Part shown: positions 1 to 11,505 of the stretch, piece after piece
Layout: every line of letters begins with the position of its first letter
Numbering within the stretch: the first letter of the stretch is position 1
Assembly (NCBI GenBank): GCA_020809425.1
Contig: JAGGDC010000001.1
Location: 2,121,001-2,185,000, forward strand
Length of the DNA: 64,000 bases
Source of the DNA: Candidatus Synoicihabitans palmerolidicus
Lineage (GTDB): Bacteria; Verrucomicrobiota; Verrucomicrobiia; Opitutales; Opitutaceae
Direction of reading: 5' to 3'
Notes under the pieces: model-generated
What the model was told of the DNA's origin: nothing
What the model saw: only the letters and a program-made list of their open reading frames with translations
Database searches by the model: none
Translations under genes and position numbers: made by a program

Positions 1-99
1 ACCGTCATCCATGCCTGCAAGGCCGTGGACAACATGATGGAGCAGGATCAAACTGCCCGTAGCAGTATCGATTTCCTGCGCAACCAGTTGTCTCGCTAG
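1..99 (+). CDS. C-terminal end of an unidentified protein, cut by the window edge
   Basis: A frame open from base 1 ends at TAG 97-99 and gives 32 residues, finishing [11 protein letters not shown]. Codon use fits a high-GC coding tail, and the gene would converge with the glycosyltransferase remnant ending at 215. It is too short to assign to a family and could be chance. No function is proposed. Confidence 0.35.
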   Translation, partial: TVIHACKAVDNMMEQDQTARSSIDFLRNQLSR

Positions 100-214
100 A
101 CTCGATCCCCGGCGGTGAACTCCCCTCCGAGCTCACCGTCTCTGCTTGGTGCATCCTCGAGCTCGCCGAGAATCGTCCGTGACCGCTCCCGATTGGGATC
201 GGTCTCATTCAGCC

Positions 215-1363
215 CTAAGCTGAATCCAGCAAGTTTTTCAGTTTTTTCGCGATCCGCCGGCCGTTAAAACGCGCGAGGATTTTTCGACGTAAACTTTCAG
301 CCCGTTGCTGAGATCCAGCCTGATCGCGATACTCCTTTCGCATCAATGTGATCGCGTGTTTTGTTGAGGCGATGGCCCAATGTTGAGCTCCCTCATAGAT
401 TTGACGTTCGAAGCCAAACACGGGGACCCAACCCATTTTTGCGGACACCAAATTGGATTCCTCTTCCGTCAAGTAATCCAATTGACCGCCGTGCTTCGTC
501 ATTATTACCGGCTTGCCGCGCATTGCGGCATCAAACGCGCCCAGCCCCCCATCCTTCACTGTGAGTCAACGAGATGAAACAGTCGGCCTGTTCATAAAAT
601 TCAGCCATCTCAACTAAGTTCAAGTCTCGCATTATCAGCTCCACTCGGGCAAACGACAAGGTCCGGAGTCTCAACCACAGCACCGTCATTCCAGTTGAGA
701 TTCGACGGGCCCAAAAATGATGTAGGGATAGATTCTCCGATGTCGTTTTTACACGCAGAACAACATTCCGATTGAAACGAAAAGCCTGCAAGTAAGCGAC
801 GACCGTGGTCCCTATCGCCTTACGGCCGCACCACACCCCCACCGTATAGAAAACGTAGGGAACTGCTCGGTCTCGTGCCTCGCCTCTGCTCGCCTCGAGC
901 ACGGTTTCATCTTCACACACATGGGGCACTACGTCGACCTGAACCTCTACCCCACTCCGCTCAAATACGTCTTTATTCCATCGGCATGGGACAAGTACGC
1001 GTTCGACCGACTGCAATCGAGGCACCCAATGCTGCGGCAACCAGTCGGTCTCCCACACCGTCATCAGGATGATCCTTTTACCGGCTTCCAAAACCGCCAC
1101 TTCGTCCAAATACTCGGGCTGAGCGTGAACAATCACCGTATCATACTCCAATTCCTCTCCGATTCGGCTCTTCCATTCGTGCCCCCTGTCGAACGCGCGA
1201 TTTCTTGGACGGATTCCATCCCACACAGCACCCGTTGCCTCGTCACCAAAGTCAGCGTAACCGGAATACCTATATCGATCAGCACTGGGATCAATCGCTC
1301 AGCCGCCACTCCATAGCCTGAAGGCGGGGGGTAACAATAGTATTTAATGCCTTGGGTTTTCAC
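215..1363 (-). pseudogene. Family 4 (GT-B) glycosyltransferase, frameshifted
   Basis: Three minus-strand pieces in different frames make one GT-B enzyme that would transfer a sugar from a nucleotide-sugar donor during cell-surface glycan assembly. The N-terminal piece starts at 1363 (MKTQGIKYYCYPPPSGYG). The middle piece runs from about 1250 to 545 and contains ILMTVWETDWLP and ISLTHSEGWG. The last piece, about 550-215, carries GAFDAAMRGKPVIMTKHGG, the donor-binding loop of GT4 enzymes, with Asp at the usual second Glu. Breaks lie near 1230 and 545. Rejoined length is about 380 residues, normal for the family. It lies just downstream of a second GT4 wreck on the same strand, so both probably came from one glycan operon. 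The sugar specificity cannot be told. Confidence 0.8.
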
Positions 1364-1384
1364 AGCGCTATTGAGGGATGTCGG

Positions 1385-2665
1385 TCATCCATTCTCGAGC
1401 CATTCACGTTGCCCCTCGATCAGCGCTTCCCCCGCCTTTTGTTGAACCAATGTGCCCATCCATCTCTTAAAATGATGGCTCAGATCAAAGTGCTCGCCAA
1501 CCCGCTTGGCGTTTCGCTCCCAATGCGCTTTCCCGCACGGATCCGTCACACATCTGACGACACTGTCCGCTAAAGTCGACGGTAAATCGCCCACGGAACT
1601 CGCCAAACAACCATTGTAACCATCTTTCAACCATTCCGAAATTCCGCCTCGATCAAACGCCACGACCGGACATCCCTGCGGCCCTGCTTCGATCAACCCA
1701 AACGGCTCCGCCCACAGACTGGGCACTACCAACCCATCGCTTTTACGAATCAGGTGACTGACCTCGCCGGGATTCAACCATCCGGGAAAATCCACTCGAA
1801 CGGCATCGCCCCTTTTCTCGATTTCTTTGACTTGGTGCATCCAGTTCGTTCGTTGACACCCGGTGTTCGCCATGATCAAACTCACCCCGCCGCCCCAATT
1901 GTTCCGCCACCAACGGCAACGCGTCCAACAATACTTGCCCGCCTTTACTCGGTTCGTGCCGACTGAGAAACAACAGGCGAATGGGGGCGTCACCCACCAT
2001 CGGTTCGGCCCGCCGCGTCGACTTGGAATTTTCTACCGGAGGCAGAAACGACTCGAACGCCGTAATCACTTTTCCCAACCCCAACGAGCGGTAACGCGCC
2101 GGCCATCTACTCCGACATAACGAACACCGCACGATACCCCTTAAACGCCGTTCGACGCAGCTTCTCGCGTCGATATCCATCCCGCAAAACCTCAATTCGT
2201 CCCCGCGTGATCGGTAGATTGTTTTGCCCACATCCCGACCAAAAATAACGCGGCCAGCAGCGCCAGCCAAACGCCTGCTGGCAGACCGTCACCTGCGGCC
2301 GGGTATGGAAACGAGCACCGTTCACACAATCCCCTTCGTAGCTATGTATAAAACGCCCGCAGTCTGCTACCGACTGCAACGCCACCTCCCATTCCGGGTT
2401 GGTCAACGAATTGACATATACAAAATCCGGCCGCCAACGCTGCACCGCGGCGAGCGCCGCGGACAATCCTCGATCGAAAAGCTCGTCATACATGGTATTA
2501 GCCGCAATCGGATCGACTCCCGTCCCGCCCCCTTTCGCTTGGCCCTCCCCCACTAAAAACAAACAGTCATGGCCGCCACGGTTCAGCCATCTTATCAATT
2601 CGTCGACGTAGCGCTCTGCCCCCCCCGATCTGCCAGGCTGTTTGATGTGCAACTACTATTCGCAT
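1385..2665 (-). pseudogene. Family 4 glycosyltransferase, multiply frameshifted
   Basis: The probable original start is ATG at 2665 (MRIVVAH), but the frame shifts within about 15 bases and continues as PGRSGGAERYVDELIRWL, the glycine-rich N-terminus of GT4 enzymes. Further pieces are RLLFLSRHEPSKGGQVLLDA near 2000 and a C-terminal domain from about 1860 to 1385 with VPSLWAEPFGLIEAGPQG, the EPFG-E donor site. At least three frame changes separate these blocks, so no full enzyme can be made. Rejoined size is about 420 residues. It lies 20 bp upstream of the GT4 remnant at 215-1363 on the same strand, consistent with one former operon. Confidence 0.8.
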
Positions 2666-2833
2666 CGGATACAAGGACAGGTGCTGGCAAGTCAAGGGCC
2701 AGGCAAGTCAATCCGTACATCAAAACTTCTCCCGGTTTCGTAATTCACAATCCGTGATGAATTGCCTCCGCGACCCAACGCTGCTCCCGAGTTCCCAGCA
2801 TTGCGTCGCTCGTGGTTTTTCCTGTTAGTCGAC

Positions 2834-2849
2834 ATTCGGAATTCCGAAT
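2834..2849. promoter_or_regulatory. Perfect 16-bp palindrome between divergent genes
   Basis: ATTCGGAATTCCGAAT is a perfect inverted repeat in the 262-bp gap between the minus-strand glycosyltransferase start (2665) and the plus-strand gene at 2928. The position would suit an operator for a dimeric regulator, but no second copy or nearby regulator supports that. The rest of the gap shows nothing else I recognise. Confidence 0.2.
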
Positions 2850-2927
2850 TGGGTTATCGCCAAGACTTGTCCAACGGTCCGAATCATCATTGGTAAAACT
2901 CGATTCGTCCTTCGAAACCTTAGTCCT

Positions 2928-3428
2928 ATGTCCCTTTCCACCGAACAAACCCTTACCGTCACCCAATGGGTCAAAGACGGCGCCACGCTGTCCGAAGTCC
3001 TAAAACGCATCCTCGAGGAGTTCAAACTCTCCATGACCTACATGGATGTTCGATTTCTCGTCGACGATCTCGACCTCACGCTCGTCGATCACGCGCCCAA
3101 GGCAGATGCCAGTGACGTGAGCAAAGCCCCGCCCTCCAAACCGAAATCGGCCCCGGACGCCACTGACGACCTGGTAGAAGATGCGGAAGCACTTCCCGTT
3201 GTTGGATCGGTGGTTATCGACCTCGATCACGTGTCGCTCATTCCCGGCGCTATCGCTAGTGGTTCCGTTACCTTCAGTGACGGTGTCACCGGAAAGTGGA
3301 TCGTCGACAACCAAGGCCGCCCCGGTTTCACCGAAGTAATCCAAGACGGCTACCAACCCACGCCCGAAGACGTTCAAACATTCATGCAGGAACTCGGCGC
3401 GACCCTCCGCCAGAAAGGCATGGCCTGA
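2928..3428 (+). CDS. Conserved hypothetical protein, 166 aa
   Basis: An uninterrupted frame from ATG 2928 to TGA 3426-3428. The N-terminal 60 residues look helical (TVTQWVKDGATLSEVLKRIL, then MTYMDVRFLVDDLDL). A Lys/Pro/Ala/Asp-rich linker follows at about residues 60-90. The C-terminal part is beta-rich (SGSVTFSDGVTGKWIVDNQG) and ends in a helix. There is no signal peptide or membrane helix, so it is probably cytoplasmic. I believe similar proteins exist in other Verrucomicrobiota but cannot name a domain. The stop codon lies inside the 9-bp target duplication of the IS4-type element that follows, so the coding sequence survived the insertion but its native 3' flank was displaced. Confidence 0.75.
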   Translation: MSLSTEQTLTVTQWVKDGATLSEVLKRILEEFKLSMTYMDVRFLVDDLDLTLVDHAPKADASDVSKAPPSKPKSAPDATDDLVEDAEALPVVGSVVIDLDHVSLIPGAIASGSVTFSDGVTGKWIVDNQGRPGFTEVIQDGYQPTPEDVQTFMQELGATLRQKGMA

Positions 3429-3430
3429 CC

Positions 3431-4944
3431 AGAATGGCGCTTAGTTAGGCGAGCGGTTGCGTGAGATTGATCGTCCGTCAAACCTTCTAAGTTAATGCCT
3501 AATAATAGGTTGCGGAATACTGGCTTATTGGTAGTGCAACTACATGAAGATCAACACGTTGTATCTGCCAGGGTTTTCGCATCGCTTGTGTGGGAGACGC
3601 TCCAATGGTGCGGCCGCTAGACTGATTGAGCGGGCGGTTAAGCTCGATGGGCGCGCTTTGTGGCTCCGAGCACATTGGCAGGCATCGGTAAGCGGGACCG
3701 GATCTTTACGCCTTGGGTGACCTTTTGCGCGTTTCTTGGGCAAGTGCTGCAGCGTGGTGCGAGCTGCCGCGATGCGGTTCGCCGGGTGCAAGCATGGCAT
3801 TTGCAGGCCGGGGCGGCGACGTCGGTCGACGATGCCACCGGTGGCTATTGCCAAGCCCGGGCGCGGTTGCTGATCACGGTCTTGCGCACCGTATTCAGCC
3901 GTCTCGTGAAGGTGGCTCATCAACGCACCCGCGAGGCCGATCATTGGCTCGGTCACAACGTGAAGGTGATCGATGGCGGCGGGCTTTCCATGCCCGACAC
4001 CACGGCCAACCGGAAAGTCTATCCTTACGCGGGGTGCCAGCGCAAAGGATGCGGTTTCCCCACCGGCCAGATGGTGGGAATGTTCTCCCTGGCAACCGGC
4101 CATTTGGTGAAGTTCGTCCTGTCCTCATGGAAGGCGAGTGAGGCCCCGCTGGCGCGCCAATTGATCGGTTGGGTGCACAGGGGAGAGGTGCTCCTGGCTG
4201 ATCGCGGGTTCTGCAACTGGATTTTCATCAGCCTTTTGCAACGCAAGGGTGTGGATGTGGTGATGCGCTTGCATCAATCGCGTCGGACAGGCACCGGCAA
4301 AGTCTGCTGGCCCAAACCCCAGCGACAGGGCCGGTGGGAAAAATGCTTGTGGAACGAGCTGCCTGAGAGCCTGACTTTGCGCGTGGTGCGCTTTCGAACC
4401 GAGGTGCGCGGCTTCCGCACCCAGCACATCGCGGTGGTGACCACGCTGCTCGATGAAGAAAAGTATCCCGACGCGGCCATTGCCCAACTCTACCTGCGCC
4501 GCTGGCAGGTGGAACTGAACTTCCGGGACATCACGACGACCCTCGGATTCGACGTGCTACGCACGCGCACCCCGGCGATGATCGAAAAGGAAATCCACTT
4601 GCAGGCCATCGCCTACAACTTGGTGCGCCTGCTCATGCTCGAAGCCGCACGCCAGCATGACGTGGCACCAATGCGCCTGTCTTTCCAAGGCACCATCAGC
4701 ACGCTACGGGCGTTCGCCCACCTGCTCTCAGGCAGTGCGCGCGAAGCGAACCAACGCTTCGAAGATCTGCTCCTCGCATTGGCCGCCGACCCGGTGCCCT
4801 AACGCCCGCATCGCAGTGAACCACGCGCCGTCAAACGAAGGCCCAAAGTCTACCAACTAATGACCAAGCCTCGGCGGCACATGCGCGTATCCAAATCACG
4901 GCTACTAAAAGAGATGCATAGACCCCTTAACTAAGTGCCATTCG
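3431..4944 (+). mobile_element. IS4-type insertion sequence with 9-bp target duplication
   Basis: The 1514-bp element is bounded by near-perfect terminal inverted repeats: GAATGGCGCTTAGTTAGG on the left, and GAATGGCACTTAGTTAAGG when the right end is read on the minus strand. GGCCTGACC is present at 3422-3430 and again at 4945-4953, a 9-bp target-site duplication typical of the IS4 family. The element carries one transposase. Intact repeats and duplication indicate a fairly recent single insertion. The 170 bp between the transposase stop and the right end hold no gene. Confidence 0.87.
3660..4802 (+). CDS. IS4-family DDE transposase, probably missing its natural N-terminus
   Basis: 380 residues from GTG 3660. 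The RNase-H-like catalytic core is visible: VIDGGG (first Asp, about residue 104), LADRGF (second Asp, about residue 178) and YLRRWQVELNF with the catalytic Glu (about residue 280). The family signature Y-x2-R-x3-E-x6-K is kept except that the final Lys is Thr (RDITTT). An upstream frame starting ATG 3543 (MKINTLYLPGFSHRL) looks like the natural N-terminus but is in another frame and stops at 3718. A one-base shift near 3650 has probably split the gene. Whether the shortened protein is active is unknown. Confidence 0.75.
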   Translation: MAPSTLAGIGKRDRIFTPWVTFCAFLGQVLQRGASCRDAVRRVQAWHLQAGAATSVDDATGGYCQARARLLITVLRTVFSRLVKVAHQRTREADHWLGHNVKVIDGGGLSMPDTTANRKVYPYAGCQRKGCGFPTGQMVGMFSLATGHLVKFVLSSWKASEAPLARQLIGWVHRGEVLLADRGFCNWIFISLLQRKGVDVVMRLHQSRRTGTGKVCWPKPQRQGRWEKCLWNELPESLTLRVVRFRTEVRGFRTQHIAVVTTLLDEEKYPDAAIAQLYLRRWQVELNFRDITTTLGFDVLRTRTPAMIEKEIHLQAIAYNLVRLLMLEAARQHDVAPMRLSFQGTISTLRAFAHLLSGSAREANQRFEDLLLALAADPVP

Positions 4945-5025
4945 GGCCTGACCCATTGTTGCAGCGCACTTGTCCGCATAGCTCGGGAGGACCGAGATGA
5001 CTCAAGTGTTGGGTGATTTGACCCC

Positions 5026-5881
5026 ATGTCGACCCTCACCAGAATCGTTACCTGCTTTCAGCAATGGTCGCTCATCGCGGAAGGGTTGCAGGACGATGCC
5101 CTATTTACTCCCGGCGTGCACTGGGTGATCGTCAACGACGATCCCGCTGTGCTGCCGAGCCGCACGCAACAAGCGCTGCTCCAATCGCGGCAGATTGAGC
5201 TGGTCACCGTTTCGTTCAATGCCGGCCGCTCGGCGGCCCGAAACTTGGGCACCCAACGAGCCAAATCGCACTGGGTGGAACACATCGACAGCGACGATCT
5301 GCCGCTGCCTATTGACCTGAGACCTGACGGCGCTGACGGCGCTGACGGCGCTGACGGCGCTGACGGCGCTGACGGCGGATTCAAACTATGATGTCTTACA
5401 GTTCCCCACCGACCTCCGTTCGAGATCCCTCTCGCCGGTCGCTTGCAAAGCCAAACGTCAACACGACCCCAATTGGGCGAAAATTCTGCCTCACTTAAGT
5501 CCGTTCGATGTGCGACTGAGTGCCACCATTTGGCATCGTGAAATGATCCTCAAACTCGGTGGTTACGATTCACGCTTCGAAGGGTTCGAAGATGTGCATC
5601 TCGCCTTCAAAGCCGATCAAGCCCAAGCACGATGTCATCGGATCACGGCCGCCAAACAAATCTATCGCAAGCGAGCGGAGAAAGAGACGTTCACCAAAAT
5701 CCGCGTCAATGGAGCGTTGGCATTCTACGCGTGGATGCAGATCCACTACCCCATGATTGCCAAAGACGAATTGGCAGCGTGGACGAGCAAAGACATACTC
5801 TACCGGGCCGTCCAAGGAAATTATGAGATGTTGCGCAATTTACTCTTGGTCGGTCGCTATGTACGCTGGCGGTTAAGCTAG
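5026..5881 (+). pseudogene. Family 2 glycosyltransferase, frameshifted beside a tandem repeat
   Basis: The N-terminal piece (ATG 5026) has the GT-A fold signatures VNDD, NAGRSAARNLG and HIDSDD, the DxD-type metal/nucleotide-sugar site. It then enters a 9-bp tandem repeat encoding Asp-Gly-Ala units and stops at TGA 5389-5391. The true continuation is one frame over: it reads YDVLQFPTDLRSRS, then GGYDSRFEGFEDVHLAFK (acceptor-side region) and ends at TAG 5879-5881. One frame change near 5378-5388 breaks the gene. Rejoined length is about 285 residues, usual for GT2. It would have acted at the cytoplasmic face in surface glycan synthesis. Confidence 0.77.
5324..5377 (+). repeat. Six tandem copies of a 9-bp unit
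   Basis: CTGACGGCG is repeated six times without a mismatch inside the broken GT2 gene, encoding (Asp-Gly-Ala)n. The unit is a multiple of three, so changes in copy number would not shift the frame. The frame break lies just after the array. Confidence 0.92.
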
Positions 5882-5979
5882 TGGCACCGCAAAACGCTTG
5901 CGTTATGAAGGCCTCCCAACGCCCTTCACAGGCTTCAATTTCCGCACGCATCGCCGCACTGAAGGACACCGGGGAATAT

Positions 5980-7287
5980 TGAGGTGGACCCATGAAGTTG
6001 GACAGGAGGGATGATTAAATCCCAAAGGAGTCCAATATGTCGAAGAAACGACGTGCATTCAGTGCCGAATTCAAAGCGAAAGTAGGGCTCGAAGCCCTCA
6101 AGGGAATCGAGCTGATCCACGTAATCGCGCAGCGTCACGAGGTGCATCCGGTGCAAGTGAGTCAGTAGAAGAAGGAGGTGTCCGAGCGGTTGCCGGAGGT
6201 CTTCGCGAAGCCCTCGGCGCAGGTGCGCGACGAGATCGAGCGGAAGCGCAAAGAGAAGGAACTGTATGCGCGGATCGGGCAGCTGCAGATGGAGCTCGAG
6301 TGGCTCAAAAAAAGTTGGCGCATGTGGGGAGTAAGGAGCGCCGCAGCATGATCGAAACCGAGCATCCGAAGCTGAGTGTGGCCCGGCAGTACGAACTGTT
6401 GGAGCTGCCACGCTCAACCTACTACCACCACCCGAAGCCACCGCAGGAAGCGGACCTGGCGTTGATGAAACAGATCGACGAGATCTACCTCGAGTCACCG
6501 TTCTTTGGTAGCCGCCAAATGACCCGTTGGTTGCAACGCGAAGGACACGTGGTGAACCGTAAACGGGTGCGACGATTGATGCGATTAATGGGACTCACGG
6601 CGATCTATCAAAACCCGAGTCTGTCGAAGAAAGCGGCCTCTCATCAGATCTACCCGTATCTGCTGCGAACGCTGAAGGTTGAAAGGTCGAATCAAGGGTG
6701 GGCAACAGATATCATCTACATCCCGGTGTGCGGTGATCGACTGGCACTCGCGGATGGTGCTCGCATGGGAACTGTCCAACACGCTCGATGCGTCGTTTTG
6801 CGTGCGAGCGGTGCAGCGCGCGATGGCGATTTACGGCAAGCCTGAGATCTTCAACACCGACCAAGGCTGCCAGTTTGCCAGCGCCGAGTGCACCCAGCCA
6901 TTGTTGGCCGCCGGCGTGTGACTGTCGATGGACGGCAAAGGACGGTGCTTGGACAATGTTTTGGTCGAACGCCTGTGGCGCAGCGTCAAATACGAGGAAG
7001 TCTATCTGAAACGCTATGAGACGATGGTCGAGGCCCATGCCAACTTGGAGACCTACTTGCTGTTCTACAACGACCGACGACCGCACTCCGCCCACGGCCG
7101 CCAAACACCATCCGAGGTCTACCACGCACAACTCGACCAAGCCGCCGCCTGACGGCGGCTATCCGAGCGGGGAGGAAGCCGCGCTTCCTCCCCTGCTCCC
7201 CTCCATTATCTTTTATGCTTGGTCAGAAAAACCAGAAACCATAACTATAAATCCGCCCGACCTGTCCAACCGACGGGGTCCACCTCA
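5980..7287 (+). mobile_element. IS3-family element, copy 1
   Basis: 1308 bp with terminal inverted repeats TGAGGTGGACCC at both ends, the TG...CA ends usual for IS3. ATAT occurs at 5976-5979 and 7288-7291, a 4-bp target duplication. The element sits between a short open frame starting ATG 5905 (MKASQRPSQASISARIAALK) and the hypothetical gene at 7329. These may be two parts of one interrupted gene, although the frames do not join exactly. Confidence 0.9.
6037..7152 (+). pseudogene. IS3 transposase orfA/orfB, copy 1, inactivated
   Basis: orfA starts ATG 6037 (MSKKRRAFSAEFKAKVGLEA, the HTH DNA-binding part) and is ended early by TAG 6166-6168, where copy 2 has Trp. A run of seven A (about 6307-6313) lies where orfA meets the -1 frame of orfB, the usual IS3 programmed frameshift site. 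orfB has the rve integrase core: DIIYIPVCG, FNTDQG, and RLWRSVKYEEVYLK with the catalytic Glu. It is broken by a 23-bp deletion near 6732 relative to copy 2 and by TGA at 6919-6921. It cannot make an active enzyme. Confidence 0.85.
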
Positions 7288-7328
7288 ATATTACCGATCC
7301 TATTAGCACCCGCTACGAAATCGTCAAA

Positions 7329-7679
7329 ATGCCTGTTGTCGTGGAACGTCCCGCGCCCATCGCTTCCCGCCCGATCGGCGGCAGTGCCGTGACCCGTACA
7401 CCGGCCTCCACTGAGTTGGTCGCCGTCTGGTTGGACGACACGCGTTACCTACTCGACAAGGGCCAATACTTCACCAACAGCAGCCAAGGTCGCGTCTGGG
7501 TCAAAACCCCCGTCGGGGCCAAAATTAAAAACCCACCGATCGACGCTATCACCGTCTGGCATCAAGACAACGAATACTTGGAATTCGGTGGTGGCTATTT
7601 CCGCCGCTCTCCAGACGGCTTCAAAGTCGTCGAGGCGCCTTGGTCTACCTCCGTCCAAGACGCCGCATCGAAGCGGTGA
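7329..7679 (+). CDS. Hypothetical two-repeat protein, 116 aa, possibly the 3' part of an IS-interrupted gene
   Basis: Open from ATG 7329 to TGA 7677-7679. The body is two related blocks of about 31 residues: VAVWLDDTRYLLDKGQYF and ITVWHQDNEYLEFGGGYF, each followed by a Gly and a V-x-x-P ending. This resembles small periplasmic repeat proteins of the DUF6515 type, but I am not sure of the family. The frame is open upstream through ITDPISTRYEIVK to the right end of IS3 copy 1, so the original start may lie on the other side of the element. No signal peptide remains in this fragment. Confidence 0.55.
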   Translation: MPVVVERPAPIASRPIGGSAVTRTPASTELVAVWLDDTRYLLDKGQYFTNSSQGRVWVKTPVGAKIKNPPIDAITVWHQDNEYLEFGGGYFRRSPDGFKVVEAPWSTSVQDAASKR

Positions 7680-7780
7680 CTACCCTCGGCAAAGTGCGTA
7701 CGCGGGCAATGCCTCGACTTCGCTTTCTCCAGAAATCTTGTCGACGTCAAATCCCGCGCAATAATCTCAAATCGAAAAAC

Positions 7781-9122
7781 TTAATCTGAGTTACTCAGAT
7801 AATGATACATTGGCGACTTTTCGAATCGAGCAACGGCCACACGGTTCATCGCCTTAACCCCCAGAATAGTGATGGCCGCCGTCATCGCCAAGAGAGCTAG
7901 CAACATTCGAGTCGTTCTCAATCCTCCCTTGAGCCGTCCCAGGCCTAGCTGCGCCACCGCCACCAACACCAAAACCTGCCACCCGATCGCCCCCCCCATT
8001 GATTGGTAATAGGGCCACATCCGCTGATGCGACCAAGTCTGATATTTGGGCGTGACCGCCAGTAAAAACTGAGAGCCCAATGCCCAAATCACCAGCACCA
8101 AGGCCAATCGCAATTGGGCGCGACTATCATGGCTGATTACTGAGCGATCGTGAGCTCGAGTTCCCACCGCCCACACCGCTGCGCCTACTGCTACAGCACT
8201 CAGCAAGTCCCAGACTTCGAAATTGCCAGTGACTCGTTGCAACCAGATGTCTGGACCCACCACTAAACTGGTCGGATTCCCCCGATCCAACCATACTTCA
8301 AGTCCAGGCAACCCAGATAGCGAATAAATGCCCGCCGTTCTGAAAACTTCCATGGAAAAGCTTACCCGGGCCCCGTCGTAAACCTCCAATCCAGGGACAA
8401 AATTCGCCGACCAGATCCGCAACCCTACCCACATCGCAACATAGGCGCCGGCCACCGATACCAACATGGCATGCAAGGACTAGATTCTTGGCATTCGCGA
8501 CCACCCGTGCTTCGCCCAACTGACTGCCAACGGAATACCCGAAAATACGAGGTTGTTTTCGTACATTACGAGTCCAACCCCAAACGCCCCAACGATCAAT
8601 CCGCGACGCCACCAGGTGTCGGGTCTCGCGATAAAGCTGCCATCACCCAGCCCATACTCCATCCCACCATGAGGAAACTCTGCGAAAGATAGGGATAATA
8701 GGAAAAGGAAAAGGAAAAGGAAAACGCCAGCCCACCCCACAATACCACCGCGGTCGCCATACTGACCCGTCGGCAGTCAAACCAAAGCCCCACGAACCAG
8801 CTGGCCGCAACGACCAGCGTCGCATACGCGGTGACCCACCAACCCACTCTCCAAGCATCCGATTCGGACTCCAACAATCCTTCCCACAGGAAGAACTTCA
8901 CCCCTGCATAGAACCGCCCTATATTGTAATTATAAATTCGATACGCGTGAGCTGCCACTGGATCAATGCTGCCTATTAAATACAGCTCGTCATCCCCATT
9001 CGAGACCCTGCCCTCCACTGGACAAAAGCGCCGGCTCAACGGCCAACCAGACGAGTAATAGCCCGCCTAAAATTCCCCCGCACCACTTTCCCTTCCCGCG
9101 AATCAGGCTTTGCCTCAGCATG
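7781..9122 (-). pseudogene. Polytopic membrane protein, broken
   Basis: Starts ATG 9122 (MLRQSLIRGKGK followed by a hydrophobic helix), 18 bp after the ligA stop on the same strand, so it was probably cotranscribed. It continues in other frames through an extracytoplasmic stretch (ELYLIGSIDPVAAHAYRIYN), several hydrophobic helices and a C-terminal block ending MYHYLSNSD at 7781. At least two frame changes and an in-frame TAG near 8477 break it. Its size (about 445 residues) and alternating hydrophobic segments resemble membrane glycosyltransferase-like or YfhO-like proteins, but no motif allows a firm name. Confidence 0.6.
8703..8726 (-). repeat. Tandem hexanucleotide GGAAAA, about four units
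   Basis: Four tandem copies of a GGAAAA-type hexamer lie within the broken membrane protein. On the coding strand they give Phe-Ser repeats (FSFSFSFS) in a membrane helix. A slippage-prone tract. Confidence 0.8.
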
Positions 9123-9140
9123 TTTGTCCGGACACGTGCA

Positions 9141-11361
<2,221 letters not shown>

Positions 11362-11505
11362 CAGTCCAACATTGAGTGCACAGGCTGAAAGGGAGTGGTT
11401 CCCTTTCTCCTAATGCACTATAATGAATACTATACGTTTGATATTGGGATTGATGATTGGCGGGATTGAGGTTGCGGCAGGCCGCAGGAAGGGAGCGGTG
11501 AGCAG
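11362..11505 (+). mobile_element. Left-end fragment of the IS30-type element
   Basis: About 144 bp nearly identical to 28388-28531, the left end of IS30 copy 1. It starts CAGTCCAACA, includes GAGTGCACAGG and the ATG AATACTATACGTTTG segment, and breaks off at GTGAGCAG, exactly where IS-A copy 1 begins. The rest of this IS30 copy is absent from the other side of IS-A, so part of the region has been deleted. Confidence 0.78.

Noticed and set aside
5324-5377. 9-bp array as a CRISPR or origin iteron array
   Set aside because: It has no spacers, is purely tandem and lies within a coding frame. A simple sequence repeat.
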